From Prasinococcaceae sp. CCMP 1430 (taxonomy: Eukaryota; Prasinodermophyta; Palmophyllophyceae; Prasinococcales; Prasinococcaceae): a DNA stretch of 61,509 bases. Where the stretch lies: the NCBI GenBank assembly GCA_013416795.1, contig RQSC01000028.1, forward strand, positions 731,797 through 793,305, written 5' to 3'. Positions 9,732 to 21,509 of the stretch are shown here, piece by piece. A program made the translations under genes and the position numbers. The number at the start of each line of letters is the position of its first letter. Within the stretch, counting starts at the first letter, position 1. The notes under the pieces are model-generated. The model saw nothing but the letters and a program-made list of their open reading frames with translations. It did not search any database and was not told the origin of the DNA.

Positions 9732-9929
9732 GGTGTCTCGAGAGGGAGGGAGCGGTGACGCGCAGCGCGATGCAGCTGAGACTGCTCTTAAAGACGCTCG
9801 TCGCTCGTCGCTCCGCACGCGCTGTGGCGCACGTCTGCGCGCCAGCGACCCATACGGCGAGGGCTCCGTGCACGCCGGACAAGCTCAACAAATGCGACGT
9901 GATCGAAAGAGCGGCTAAGGAGCTCCGTC

Positions 9930-9991
9930 TGCGCCGAGTGTGCTGCGCCATGCGCCGACGCACTGGCAGGTGGACCAGCACACTCGGCGCA
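9930..9991. repeat. 16-bp inverted repeat, 30-base loop
   Basis: TGCGCCGAGTGTGCTG at 9930-9945 is the exact reverse complement of 9976-9991. It lies about 200 bases upstream of the GDPD start. Confidence 0.85.
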
Positions 9992-10340
9992 CACTGCTCG
10001 GCGGTGGCCGTAGTCCCACGCACGCGCATCGCCGGGGAATTGTTCCCGCGGAGCGCCACGGCATTTGCGTGCGTGAGGAGGGATCGTGCGCCGGCGCGCG
10101 CAACAATGCCATCTCCCACGGAGTCATTGCCACCAGAGCCGGCGACGAGGCTGACACTTCGGACCGTCGCGCGGCGCCATCGCACCCATTGGCATGGCAC
10201 ATTTAGGGTTTAGCAGCCACGTCGAGTGTCGTAACGCCCCGGCCGTTACGTTGCTTTGCTTTCGCGCAGATTCCGACATTGTGCCGACAGCTCAGCAGCG
10301 CCTCGTCAGGGTCCGGTGACAGCTCAGCGGCGCCCCCCGC

Positions 10341-10505
10341 CGGCATCTCGTCGCAGATTCTGCGCGCGCGGCGCTCTCCGCTCGGTCCACGGTCACCACA
10401 CCATGGTGCCGCCATCGCCAGGTGAGTACCAGTCCGTTCGGATCCCCCGCCATCACAGCGGCAACTCTCGCCCCACCCGTCGGCATCTCGTTGCAGATTC
10501 TGCGT
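10341..10505 (+). repeat. Pair of 25-bp direct repeats 140 bp apart
   Basis: CGGCATCTCGTCGCAGATTC plus TGCG at 10341 recurs at 10481 with one change (C to T). A nearby GACAGCTCAGC also occurs twice (near 10287 and 10317). This looks like a decayed tandem duplication. Confidence 0.7.
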
Positions 10506-11005
10506 TGCGCCGGATCGCGTTGGATTTGACCTACCGTTACTTTCGACGCAGGTCGTTAGGATTTGGGCGTGCGGTGCCATGGGAGGGCATCCGTCGCGCG
10601 CGCCCGTGCCGCCGCGCGTGCGCGATTCCCCGAGCGCGCGCCGCAAGCGCGCGCTGGCCGCGGACGGGTCCCACCGGCGCAGCGGCGCGCCCGGCGCGGA
10701 GGGAAAACGCGTGCGCATACGTGGCGCGCTCCTGCTATCTTCTGCGCGGCACGCTGCGAGAGCAGTGAGGCAGCGTCGTCGCGGCTGCCCGTGGAGGGGG
10801 GGGGGGTGAGTGGGGGGGGCGGGGGCTCCGTCGCCGGGGGGCGTGTGGGAGGCGTGTGGGTGGCGTGTGGGCGGCGGTGCCACACCGAGCCCTGGCGACA
10901 CACCAACCGCGCTTATCACTTCGACACGGCACCAGCGAAGGCTCTGCCACCGATCCGAGTCCTGCTGCCAGTGCGGGCCGTGCGTTATATCGACGGCGTG
11001 CGACC

Positions 11006-13682
11006 ATGTCGCGCCTCGCGCTCCTGATGGCGGCTACAGGCGCGCGCAAGATGCTGCAGGTACGACTGAGCGCGCAGGCGACGCGACCGATGCGCCCCAC
11101 GGCGCGCGTGGTGGCTGGCGACACGGAGAGCGTTGCCCCGTGCTGACCACTCGGGCGCCGCCCACCTCGCCCTCGCCTGCGCACGGGCGCAAGGATGACA
11201 GCATGATCCCGCTCGGGAGCACGACTGCGCTGGTGTGCGAGGTGTGTCGGGCGCGCACGCCTGGCGCCTGGCCGCTTGCCTCGACGTACCTCCCCAACGT
11301 CAGCTGCCGCGCGCGTCATGCGCTTCGTCGCCACCCTAAGCATTAGTCCTCACACCAGCAAATCACTCGCTTACCATCACATTGTCTCCGTCCCAATGCC
11401 TTCTCTTCGCTAAATTTCTGACTCTTACTCCTTTTCATCGACAGGCGTCCGATGCGGGTGACAACATGGCGCTGGTGGCTGACGGCCTTTCGGGTGACAC
11501 CGACTGGCCCCATGGCCACCTGAAGCCCATCGTCACGGTCGGCGGTGAGTGAGGAAGACGCGCGCGCTGCGCGCGCTTCGCCCGGGCATGCCACGCATCC
11601 TAGCTTGATTGGCGTGCTGCGTTTTGACTGACGTTGGGCACGCGTCCTTCTTCGGGTTGCGCACGCGCGCACGCGCCGCGCAGAGACCGACCCCAACACG
11701 GGCGTGACGATCACAGGCGTGCCCGATGGCATGGGCCCGTACCTTCTGGACGAGGACACGGTGCGCCTCGTCTTCCAGTCGGAGTCCTACGGCCCCCTCA
11801 CGGCGTACGAGACGTACACGTACACGGTGAACGACGGAGTGAAGTTCACTGGCAGCCACCTGTACGGCGTTGACATGGACCGCAGCAAGCTGGGCGAATT
11901 CATGTCCAACGACGTGCCCGCCTCGGACATGATCAAGCAGGCGGTCAACATGATCGAGACGGTGTACAACGCCAACGGCGAGCTGGTGGTCAAGCGCAAC
12001 CCCGACGGCCCCACCACGACGGGCGCCTTCGACTCGGCGGTGGACGTGGCCGGCAACTACGTCCTGGAGGCGATGCCCACCGAGGCCGACTGGCACTACA
12101 TGAGCATGTGCAGCTCCCATATGGCGCCCAAGCACCAGTGGGGCGAGGGCATGGGCTTCGTCGACGACGTCTATCTCACCGTCGAGGAGTGGACCAACTA
12201 TGACCCTAACGCCACCGCCTTCATCGGCCTGCCCATGCACGCCGTCGACGTGGCCACCAAGACCGCGTATACGATGGGCGCCGTCGGCTTCGGTGGCTAC
12301 GAGAAGGTCAGAACTCATCATCGCGTCGCGAAGTCGCCTGCACCCATTCCACACAGACCCACACGATCCCGTCGCCAGTGAGCGGGCTGCACAGAGCTGA
12401 CCCTCGCGCTGCATCCGCTTCTCCTCCCCTCCCCCATCTCAAGGTTGTCGAGTTCAGCTGCGGCGAGGGTAACACGGCCTACGTGTGCCTCTCAGTCTCC
12501 GGCTACAATGGCGCCCATGGCGTCGACCCCTCGATCCATCGCAACGAGATCATGGAGCCGCGCTCGGACGGCATGCCTTGGGTCGACCCCAACGACATCG
12601 TCCCCGCGCGCATCTACATCGGAATCAAGGGCCTCGACGCCAGCGGCGAGCCCGCCGACGACTTCCTCTCGCGCAATGGCCTGGCCTTCGGCAAGGTGTA
12701 CGGCTTCGCCGTCCCCGACAACACCACCGCCGTGCGCGACGAGTTCCACAAGACTGCCGCCAAGGGCGACGTGGTCGACGGCGCGTTCCTCGCCATCGAC
12801 TGGATGTGGAACGGCACGGCGGACGACTTCCAGACGGACTACGCGTGGGAGTTCCAGGAGCCCCCCGCGGCGAACGCTTCGATGAGCTACTGGACGGCGA
12901 TGGGGCCGCACGAGGGCGGAAAGAAGATGGAGCACAACGCGGAGGACCCCCGCGGCAACTCGCGCTTCATCCAGGGCTCGACTGCGGGCTACATGGGCAC
13001 CTACCTCATGGACCTGAGCGGCCTGTCCGCGCCCGCCACCGGGAAGGCCGAGGGCGCCCTCGCCGCACTCCCCGTCAGCATCCCGACCGTCTACACCGTC
13101 GTGCAAGGCGAGACGTCCATCGTGGACCAGATCGAGCTCGGCGGCAAAGGCATCACCGCCGACGGCGGGAACCAGACCGTGATGAACGACGGCGACACGG
13201 TGCACGAGACCTTCGAGGACATCGACGGGCTGTACTGGTTCGCTGCGTCCGACGGCGATTACCTGATCATCCAGGAGGACGGCGGCAACATCTTTGGCGA
13301 GCGCATGTTCATCAGCCAGCTCACTGAGGGCACTGAGCCCCTCACGTACTACTTCATCGCGCAGGCGGGCGGCGAGAACAACACGCGCATGCTCGCCGAG
13401 GTCGGCGTCCCGGCGGGCACGTGGGGCGAGGCGCGCTCCTCGGAGTTTTCCGGCGCCGTCGACTTCTCGCCCTTCCTCGCAATGCAGAACGGCACCTACG
13501 TGGTTCCCGCCGACGACACGACCGGCCTCGTGCGCGCCGCCGCCCAGCTGGTGCCCATCAACGAGAAGACGCTCGGGATCGGCCTGCAGATGCACGGCCT
13601 CTACTCCGGCGTCATCGACGACCTGGGCGCCGACCGCGGCGGGGCGGTGTACGGCTACGTGCCCAACATCCCCGTGGCGTGA
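11006..13682 (+). CDS. Unrecognised acidic 671-aa protein (four exons)
   Basis: Exons 11006-11059, 11445-11544, 11684-12306 and 12444-13682 stay in phase (donors GTACGA, GTGAGT, GTCAGA). Each intron carries CTGAC 20-60 bases before the acceptor. I do not recognise the family. Visible features are Asp/Glu-rich, Gly-rich composition with many aromatic beta-strand-like stretches (GPYLLDEDTVRLVF, GLYWFAASDGDYLIIQEDGG, VYGYVPNIPV), suggesting a beta-propeller or sandwich. Several N-x-S/T sites and paired Cys fit an extracellular or periplasm-like enzyme. A PhoX/DUF839-like phosphatase is possible but unproven. The N terminus (MSRLALLMAATGARKMLQ) is a weak signal. It lies head-to-head with the secreted GDPD. 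Confidence 0.7.
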
Positions 13683-14154
13683 GTCGTGCCAGGCTTCCAT
13701 CGCCGGCGCGCGTGAGCGCGAGCGCGCCGCCACCGCCACCGCTGCTGCGCGCCGACACCCCAAGCTCTGCGCCGTGCAGGCCGTCGCCGGCGGTAAGGTG
13801 AGACGCAAGGCACGTCGCAGCAGCGGACCACACGAATTCCTCTATGAAAGGGCGCGGCAGTCCCACTGCGGCGCTCCCCACTTGGTACAGTGCACGTGGC
13901 GCCGCGGTGTGTGTGCCGCGTCGTGCCTGTAAAGATGATGGCCATGTGCTTCGAGTCTCTTCGTGGCAGCACAGGTCGTATTACCGTACGAGCACATGCG
14001 CACGCGCCTTCGCACGCGCACTCTGCAGTCTATGCAGAGCTGTGCATATCGTAAAGATGCCGGCCACGTGCTCACTTCGAGGCAGCATCGGTCGTCTGTA
14101 CGAGCACGCGCGTACACACGCGCAGCTTGGCATGCACATGCGCACACGGGCTGG
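13683..14154. other. Convergent intergenic region with a diverged duplication
   Basis: It lies between the 3' ends of the 11006 gene (+) and the glycosyltransferase (-). GTAAAGATG.. at 13929 and 14051 begins a diverged ~75-base direct repeat (shared TCGT.., CGTACGAGCAC.., ACGCGC). No coding signal is seen. Confidence 0.5.
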
Positions 14155-16291
14155 CTAGGCGCTTCCACCGCCCGCGCGGTCTATGGTGACATACGCCCCC
14201 GCGAGCGGCACGGCGTCCTGCCCCGGCAGATCGACGGCGCCGGCCAGGCAGAAGAACGCCAGCCTGCGCCGCGGCTCGAGGTCGTCCAGGAAGTCGTGCG
14301 CCATGTGCAGCGGCTTGCTGCCCGTCATCGCCCGCAGGGAGCTGCGCGCGCCCACGTGCTGCGCCAGCGACACACCGCGCGGCGCGTACAGGTCGATGGT
14401 CAGGTTGGACGAGGTGCGCGGCGGGGGGGCTTCGCACCTCTGTGTGTTTGCGCGCGCACGTGTCAGTGTGTGTCAGCTATGCGGTTGCATGTACAGTACG
14501 TGTGCGCGTGCGCACGCAACACACACACAAACGCAAGCGCGCACGCGCACCTGGCCGTCCGCAGGCGTCCACGACGGGTCGGCGTCGCATGCGCGCGCCG
14601 CCGCCTTCATCGCCATGTCGCCGTGTCCCACAAACTTGCGCTCCACGGTGTACGTCGTCATGAAGCTCTGCACGTGCGTGTGCGCGTTGGTGTGCGTGCA
14701 CGCGTGTATGCGTGCGCGCGCGCGTGTGCATTGGTCAGATGTGTACATGTGTGCGCGCGCGCGTGCGCTCGGGTCCTGCGCATGCGCACGCGCGCGCGCA
14801 CACATCCGCCTGCGCTCGCGCTTTCACCTCCAGGCGCTCCACCGCCGCAGCGCTGAGGTAGAATGCCTGCGAGCCGAAGAAAGTGGCGGGCGGGTAGCCA
14901 ACGAGCGCCGACGATCCCCTGAGCACGTCGCGAGCCAGCGGTGTCACGCTCCTGCCGTGGCGGTACAGCGAGATCATGTACGCGGGCCGCCCCGACGCCG
15001 CCGCAACGCTCTCCGCCTGTGTGTGTATGTGTGTGCGCGTGCGCGTGTGTGTGTGTCGTGCGGCGCGCACAGGTCAGCCAGCGCGCCCTCAAGCGCGCGC
15101 CGTAGCGCAGATGCGCGCAAAGATGCCCGTGTGCCCTCGCGCGCGTTCGCGTGCACTCACGCGTCCCCACGCACCTGTTCGACGAGAGCCTGCAGCAGCG
15201 CGCGCGTGCCTGTGGCGAACACGACGTCGTCCTCGAGCACCATCCCTCCGCGCCCACCCGCGCGCAGCTCCCGCAGCGCCGCCGTTAACTGAGCACATCG
15301 CGCGTTCGTGTCAGCCGAGTGCCCGCACGCGCGCACGGGCGCACATACACACGCACGAGCAAAGACACATGTGGACACGCGTAAACACACGCACACGCGT
15401 CCACACACACGCACCGTCGCCGCTTGCCGCGTGTCTCCGCCGATGGGCACGTGCGCGCGCGCGGCCGCGCGCGGCAGCCCCGCGGCGGACACGGCAGCGG
15501 ACGCGACGCCCTCGCGATCAGCGCGTGCTGGGATCACGGCCACGTCAATCGAAGCGGGGCTGTGGGCGTTGGCGTGCGCGTGTGTGCGCGCGTGCGTGTG
15601 TGTGTATGCGCGCGCGCGCGCGTGCGCAAGCGTAGAAGGAAGGGAAGGGCGGGCAGTGTCATGTCGGCGAGACGGTCGCCACATGCGCGCACGCAGGAGT
15701 GAGCACGCACTCTCCTACGCAGGAAAACGCACACACACGCACACGCGCACGCATTGTCCATCACAAGCACTCACGCGCACGCGCACGCGCACCTGAACTC
15801 CCTCGCGAGCGAGGCGAGCGTCGCGGCGGGCATCTCGGGCCTGTCGCGCCCGACGAGCATGGCGACGGGCAGCGGCGCCTCCTCCGCATCAGCAGCGCTG
15901 GCGACGCCGTCCGCGAGAGCGACGAGGCGCGCGAGTGCGCCCGCCGCCCACGGCGCGCGCGCGCCCCCGTGCAGGCCGCACACGTCATCGCGGGCCGAGA
16001 CTCGCGCGGGAAGGGGCACTGTTGATGCATGTGTGCGTGTGTTTGTGTGTGCGCGCGCGCAGGCGCGCACGCGCGTGTGTGTGTGTGAGAGAGTGTCAGT
16101 TTTGCGTTGGCGTGTATGTAAGCGCGTGCGTGCGCACATGCTCACAAACGCACGCGCGCGCACGCACCAGATCCGGTGGCGGCGTTTGCGAAGGCCGCGA
16201 GCGGCAACGCGAGGGCCAGCGCCAGCGCAGACGCTGCCGCAAGCGCACTCGCGTTCGTACGGTGCCGTGCGCGCCACCTGCGCGTCGCCAT
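14155..16291 (-). CDS. GT25-like glycosyltransferase, secretory pathway (seven exons)
   Basis: Exons 16291-16168, 16018-15793, 15559-15415, 15288-15175, 15016-14828, 14667-14551 and 14439-14155 join in phase to 399 aa. Residues ~12-36 form a hydrophobic signal or anchor. IDVAVIPARADRE starts the transferase region. GGMVLEDDVVF supplies the acidic EDD motif typical of LPS/procollagen glycosyltransferase family 25, and YPPATFFGSQAFYLS matches the family's block before the acceptor-side helix. The C-terminal quarter (GSKPLHMAHDFLDDLEPR) is unassigned. The likely role is sugar transfer in the ER/Golgi; donor and acceptor are unknown. Five of six introns contain CTGAC. All introns are TG-rich at the 5' side and CA-rich at the 3' side. 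Confidence 0.75.
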
Positions 16292-17180
16292 GTGTGTGCG
16301 TGTGTGCATGCGCGCGCGGGTGCGTGCGTGTGCGTGCGCTTGCTCGCGCACAATGTGTGTGTATGCGCGCGCGTGCGCGTTGCGCGCGCTCGCGCGCTCG
16401 CGCAGGCGCGCGCTCGCGCCTGCGCCCGCGCCTGTGTGGCGCGCCTGTGTGGCGCGTAGGCGCACCCGCGCTCCCTCCCTCCTCTCCCTCTCTCTCTCAT
16501 GCGCACGCGCGCGCGCACTCGGGGAACGGCCGCAGCCCCGTGCTCGGATGACGCTCCCGACCTCAGGTTTCGCAAAACCCCAAACCGCATTGGTTTTTTT
16601 TGCAGATTTGCTGCTCCGTAATTCAATCCGTGATACATCACATAAAGAGGAAGGTTAACGTCAATGCTGTGTTTCATGTGCGAAAATATGATCGGAACGA
16701 TGTAGGGTTTAGAGACCTCAGATGCTGGATTCTCAGCATCAAAACGCCTTCGTTCGTGCGATCGAGCGTCGGGTGGTCTCCCGTGGGTAAAGTATACGAA
16801 TGTTAACAAATGTGATACCGTGGGTGGGGCGGGCTCGCGTCGCGAGCGAGCGAGCGAGCGAGCGGGCGCAGGTGCGCCGCACACGCACGCCGCGCGGCGC
16901 CACACGCGCTCGCGCGCGCGTACGCGCGCACACACGCACACAGAGGCAGAAGTGCACGCACGCACGCACGCACGCACGCACGCGCAGACGCACACACACA
17001 CTCACACCAGTGCACACACGCACGCACGCACGCACGCACGCACGCGCAGACGCACACACACACTCACGCACACGCACACACACACGCACGCGCACGCACG
17101 TACGCATCCAACTCCACTGGTGCGCAGTGCACACACACACACACGCGCGCGCGCCCGCGCGCACGTGCGCGCGCGCGTCG
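16292..17180. other. Divergent intergenic region, AT-richer core, CGCA repeats
   Basis: It lies between the glycosyltransferase (-) and PGP (+). 16550-16810 is clearly less GC-rich than its flanks and contains GATGCTG/CAGCATC hairpin arms directly before TCAAAACGC (16739-16747), plus TAGGGTTTAG (16703-16712). 16951-17050 is ACGC tandem repeat. No gene is seen. Confidence 0.5.
16718..16747 (+). promoter_or_regulatory. TCAAAACGC element (copy 2) next to a 7-bp hairpin
   Basis: GGATTCTCAGCATCAAAACG keeps the core and GGAT spacing of the copies at 3739 and 28916. It is again in the shared 5' region of two divergent genes. Function is inferred from recurrence only. Confidence 0.35.
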
Positions 17181-17417
17181 ATGGCGTCGACGACGGCGCT
17201 GCGCTCCGCGCGCGCGGCCTCGACGCCCGCGGCGCTGGCGTCGCTGGTGCGCTCCGCGGACGCCTTCCTGTTCGACTGCGACGGCGTGCTGTACCACGGC
17301 GCCGAGGCCGAGCCGGGCGCGGCCGCGGCGCTCGCAGCGCTGCGCGCCGCGGGGAAGAAGGTGCTCTTCGTCACAAACTCGGCAAGCAGGTGTGTGTGTG
17401 TGTGTGTGCGTGTGTGC

Positions 17418-17450
<33 letters not shown>

Positions 17451-18485
17451 CGCGTGCGCGCACGCGTGTGTGTACTCGTTTGTGCGCACGCGAGCGCGCA
17501 TACACAAGCGCACACATTGAGCCAGCGCGCCTACTCGCTCGTACGCGCGCGCGCACACGCACGAGCGCACACTGTCACACGCGGACACACCGACACACGC
17601 TGACGACATTCGCACGCGCGCGCGCGCGCACCAGGCACCGCCGCGTGATGGCCGCCAAGCTGGAGGGCCTCGGCCTGGGCGCCGTGGACGGCGGCGCGCC
17701 GCTGAGCGCGGCGGAGCTGCAGCCGTTCTGCCACACCGCCGCGCGCGCCGCCGCGGCGCACCTCGCGTCCGCGGGCGTCGCCAGGTGTGTGTGCGTGCGT
17801 GTGTGTTTGTGTGAGTAAGTGTGTGTGTGTGTGTGAGTGTGTGTGTGTGTGAGTAAGTGCGTGTGTGTGTGTGTGTGCACGCACGCGGCCTCGCCGCTGA
17901 CACGCCACACCACGCGCATCGCCAGGGCCTTCGTTGTGGGCTCGGCGGGCCTCGCCGAGGAGCTCAGAGAGGCGGGGGTGGAGCCTATTGGAGGGCCGAG
18001 CTTCGAGGCGCTCGCGCCGGTGCGTTTGTTGATGTGTGCTCGTGTGTGCGTGTGTGTGTATGTGTGTGTGTGTGTGTGTGTGTTTGTGTGCGCGCGCGCG
18101 TGTGCGTGCGTGCGAGTATGTGTGTGTGTATGTGTGTTTGTATGTGCATGCCTCCGCCGTCGCTGACGAGCCGCCATGTGCCCTCGCGCCCCCGCGCAGG
18201 ACGGCTCGCTGCTGAGCGCGCACGCCGCGCACACGTGCGAGCTCGAGGAGGGCGTGGGCGCGGTGGTGGTGGGCTACGACGAGCACGCCACCTACGCCAA
18301 GCTCGCCAAGGTGAGCGATGCCAGCGGTGCTCCAACGCTGCACGCACATACACACACACACACACACTCACACATACACACACACACACACACACCATCG
18401 TTATCATCACACACACGCGCGCGCGCACGCACACGCCCGCGTATTCGTACCATCGCTGACGCCCCCCGCCTCGCGTGCGTGGCGG

Positions 18486-18524
<39 letters not shown>

Positions 18525-18844
18525 GCGCCGCGCAGGCGTGCCTCTTCCTGCGCGAGCGCGAGGGCGTGCGCTTCGTGGCCACCAACCTCGACGCGTGCGC
18601 CAAGTACTCCAACGGGCGCATGTGCCCCGGCGCGGGCATGCTCGTCGCAGCGGTCGCCAAGGGCTCCGGCGTGGAGCCCGTCGTGTGCGGCAAGCCCGAC
18701 CAGGTGTGGGCGCGCGGGAGCGCGTCGTGCGCGCGCGCGTGTGTGTGCTTGTGTGTGTGTCACAAATAGAAATCGTGTGCTGCCACGCGTACGTGCTCAC
18801 ACACACATCGCCTCTCACGCCTCTCACGCGTTTGGACACCCACT

Positions 18845-18900
<56 letters not shown>

Positions 18901-18901
18901 N

Positions 18902-18998
<97 letters not shown>

Positions 18999-19312
18999 GC
19001 ACGCACACACATCATATCATCATCGTCATCACCACCACCATCGTCGCCGCACGCCCTCTCGCCCAGGTGCTCATGCGAGCCGTGCTGGCGGAGCACGGCC
19101 TCGACGCGTCGCGCACCGTCATGGTGGGCGACCGGCTGGACACCGACATGGCCTTCGGCAACGCGGGCGGGCTGCGCACGCTGCTTGTGCTGAGCGGCGT
19201 CACGGCCGAGGCGACGCCCGACGCGGACGTGCCCGAGGGCTGCGCGCCCGCGTACGTGGCGGACAGCGTGGCGGCGCTCGAGGGCGCCGCGAGGGTGGCG
19301 GGGGGGAACTGA
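17181..19312 (+). CDS. Phosphoglycolate phosphatase / HAD-family phosphatase
   Basis: Six exons: 17181-17389, 17635-17784, 17926-18019, 18200-18310, 18536-18703 and 19067-19312 give 325 aa. HAD motifs are in order: [14 protein letters not shown] (nucleophile and acid Asp), [15 protein letters not shown] (Lys) and [13 protein letters not shown] (metal Asp). The C2-cap region with [23 protein letters not shown] is that of the eukaryotic phosphoglycolate/4-nitrophenyl phosphatase group. It removes 2-phosphoglycolate made by RuBisCO oxygenation, or acts as a related metabolite-repair phosphatase. The first ~25 residues are only weakly transit-like. The introns are extreme (TG)n/(CA)n; four of five contain CTGAC 20-60 bases before the acceptor. 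Confidence 0.88.
18849..18990 (+). repeat. (CA)n microsatellite with an N inside PGP intron 5
   Basis: Roughly 70 CA units are broken by a single N at 18901. The N probably marks an unresolved repeat length. The 362-base intron is the only PGP intron without CTGAC. Confidence 0.95.
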
Positions 19313-19717
19313 GCGCGCGCGGGCCGTGTGCGCGCGCGCGCGCGCGCGCGTGTGGTCTGCGTGTACGCGCCCGTGTGCGTTGCGGACGGTGGCGCCGCGC
19401 GCGCGGCGGCGGCGGCGGCGGCGGCGGCGGGCTGGACGGACACGCACACGCACACACGTCTGCGCTCGCGCACGCACACACGCTCGCGCGCGCACTCCTA
19501 ATCTTTTGATTCGGTTGGACTCGACGCGCATGCGCGGGTGCACGCACGGGACGAGCATGCATGCATACACACACACACACACGCTTCCGCGCACATTTGC
19601 AAACTCGCACACACGCACACACGGCCAGACGCACACAAAAGCACACACATACACACACGCCCGCGCGCGCAGTGGCCCGGGGTGGTCCTGCGCGAGCCTC
19701 GGCCACTTTACGCCGCC
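19313..19717. other. Convergent intergenic region, GCG and CA repeats
   Basis: It lies between the 3' ends of PGP (+) and IspD (-). It contains a (GGC)n run near 19405-19430 and CA-rich stretches; nothing coding. Confidence 0.5.
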
Positions 19718-19839
19718 TCAGGCCTCCACGGCGGCCGCGGCCGCCCGCGCGTCGAGCAGCTTCTCGGCGATGGCGATGTCCTCCGGCGTGGTAACCTGGG
19801 CGCACCCACCCGTGTCAGCGGTGCATTCACAAGCACACG

Positions 19840-19891
<52 letters not shown>

Positions 19892-20191
19892 CACAGCAGA
19901 CACATGCACACCTTGATGTTCTCGTACGACCCCTTGGTAATCTTGACGGGCTCCCCGAGCGCCTCGACGATGGAGACGTCGTCGGTGACCTCGAGTCCCT
20001 CGGCCTCGACGAGCTCATACCCGCGGGCGAGCAGCTCGGGGCGCACCACCTGCGGCGTTTGCACCTCCCACAGGCGCGCGCGCTCCAGCGTGCGCTCCAC
20101 CATCAGGTCGGCGCCCACCTGCGGGTGGGGGCGCGCCGAGAGGCAGGGGCGCGGAAGCACGTCAGCGCGCGTGTGTGTGTGTGTATGTGTG

Positions 20192-20243
<52 letters not shown>

Positions 20244-20859
20244 TGTGCTCGCGGCGACGCACCTGCTTGACGGTAGCCTTGGACTGCACGCCTAGCACCG
20301 CCGCGCCGTGCGCCAGCGCGTCGGCGAAGCACGCGCGGCAGTCGGCGGGGTCTGCCAGCGGGCGCGCGGCGTCGTGGATGGCCGCCAGCGCGGCGCCGGA
20401 GCGAACCTGCGTGCGCGCGTGTGCGTGCGCGTGTGTGTGTGCGCGCGCGTGAGTGAGTGAGTGCGTGCGTGCGTGGGCGTGCACGCATGCGTACGTGCTC
20501 GCGCGCATGCGCGCGCGTGTGTGTGTGCGCACGCGTCTCTCCGCGCGCACCTGCGCGAGTCCGTTGCGCGTGCTGTCCTGCCTCTCCGCGCCCGGCGCGG
20601 CGAACTTGAGCGGCTTCCCCCCCGCGCCCTCCGCCTCGAAGACCTCCGCGTACTCCTCGCCGCACACCACCACAACCTCGCCCACCTCGGGCATCGAGGC
20701 GAACAGCCGCAGGCTGTACAGCGCCATGGGCACGCCGTTCAGGGGGAGGTACTGCTTGGGGATCGACGCGCCCATGCGCTGCAGGAGGCGTGTGCGTGCG
20801 TGTGTGTGTGTGTGTGCGTGCGTGTGTGTGTGTGTCAGTGTGAGTGCGCACGTGCGTGC

Positions 20860-20902
<43 letters not shown>

Positions 20903-20978
20903 CGCGTGCGTGCGTGTGCGCGCGCGCACCTTCCCCGAGCCGCCCGCGAGCACGACGGCGCTGACCGACCCCGGCTCG
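19718..20978 (-). CDS. ispD: 2-C-methyl-D-erythritol 4-phosphate cytidylyltransferase (5' truncated)
   Basis: Exons 20978-20930 (cut by the N), 20778-20551, 20406-20263, 20118-19912 and 19795-19718 join in phase. SAVVLAGGSGKRMG..PKQYLPLNG is the CTP-binding loop of IspD. IHDAARPL, WEVQTPQV and VTDDVSIVEALG follow in the family order, ending with VTTPEDIAIAEKLL. The enzyme makes CDP-ME in the plastid MEP isoprenoid pathway. Everything upstream of EPGSVSAVV, including any transit peptide and start, is missing because the sequence switches at N 20979 to mitochondrial cob. Introns again run from TG-rich to CA-rich. Confidence 0.9.
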
Positions 20979-20979
20979 N
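20979..20979. other. Single N: sequence gap or join
   Basis: Left of it is the 5' end of IspD exon 1; right of it the first base of a mitochondrial-type cob reading frame. It behaves as a gap of unknown length. Confidence 0.8.
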
Positions 20980-21509
20980 ATTACCAGCCTTGCATCCGTT
21001 ATTCCAATTGTAGGAAATGACGTTGTTGTCTGGCTGTGGGGAGGGTTTTCCGTGGATAACGCAACCTTGAACCGATTCTTTAGCCTTCACTACCTTCTTC
21101 CCTTTGTGATTGCTGGACTTTCTATCCTTCACATTGCAGCCCTTCACCAGTATGGGTCAAACAACCCTGTGGGAGTTCCCTCACACACAGACAAGCATCC
21201 TTTGTACCCTCTTTTCTATGTGAAAGACCTTGTGGCCTGGTTGGTCTTTGCAATTATTTTCTCTTGCTTTGTCCATTATGCACCCAACTATTTGGGGCAT
21301 GCGGATAACTACATTCCAGCAAACCCTTTGAGTACCCCTGCACACATTGTTCCAGAGTTCTACGTCCTTCCTTTTTACGCTGTTCTTCGGTCTATTCCAG
21401 ACAAACTTCTTGGGGTTGTGGCAATGATTGCAACCTTTGTCTGCCTCGGACTCATGCCTTGGCTTCATACAGCATCTGTTCGATCAAACGCCTTCCGACC
21501 ATTGGCAGC
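20980..21509 (+). pseudogene. cob: Mitochondrial cytochrome b (cob) fragment in nuclear context
   Basis: From the base after N the frame is open for about 176 codons: [20 protein letters not shown], then [17 protein letters not shown] and PHILPEFY-type [20 protein letters not shown], ending at RSNAFRPL. This is the middle to later part of cytochrome b, with the family's Ile/Ala-rich helices. Base composition is near 45% GC against about 70% around it, and the frame is undamaged. Both ends are incomplete. It is either a recent nuclear insert of mitochondrial DNA or a chimeric assembly join; the N on one side favours the latter. The right junction falls inside RPA12. Confidence 0.85.

Larger units (their letters stand above)
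9732..11005. other. Intergenic with hairpin, short repeats and G-runs; no gene
   Basis: The divergent region between GDPD (-) and the 11006 gene (+). It holds a 16-bp inverted repeat (9930-9991), a 25-bp direct repeat (10341-10365 and 10481-10505), a telomere-like TTTAGGGTTTAG at 10202-10213, and long G-runs near 10797-10860 that could form G-quadruplexes. ORFs here look like composition artefacts. Confidence 0.5.

Noticed and set aside
12492-13808. 438-codon minus-strand ORF
   Set aside because: Antisense shadow of the last exon of the 11006 gene, with Val/Arg/His bias and no domain.
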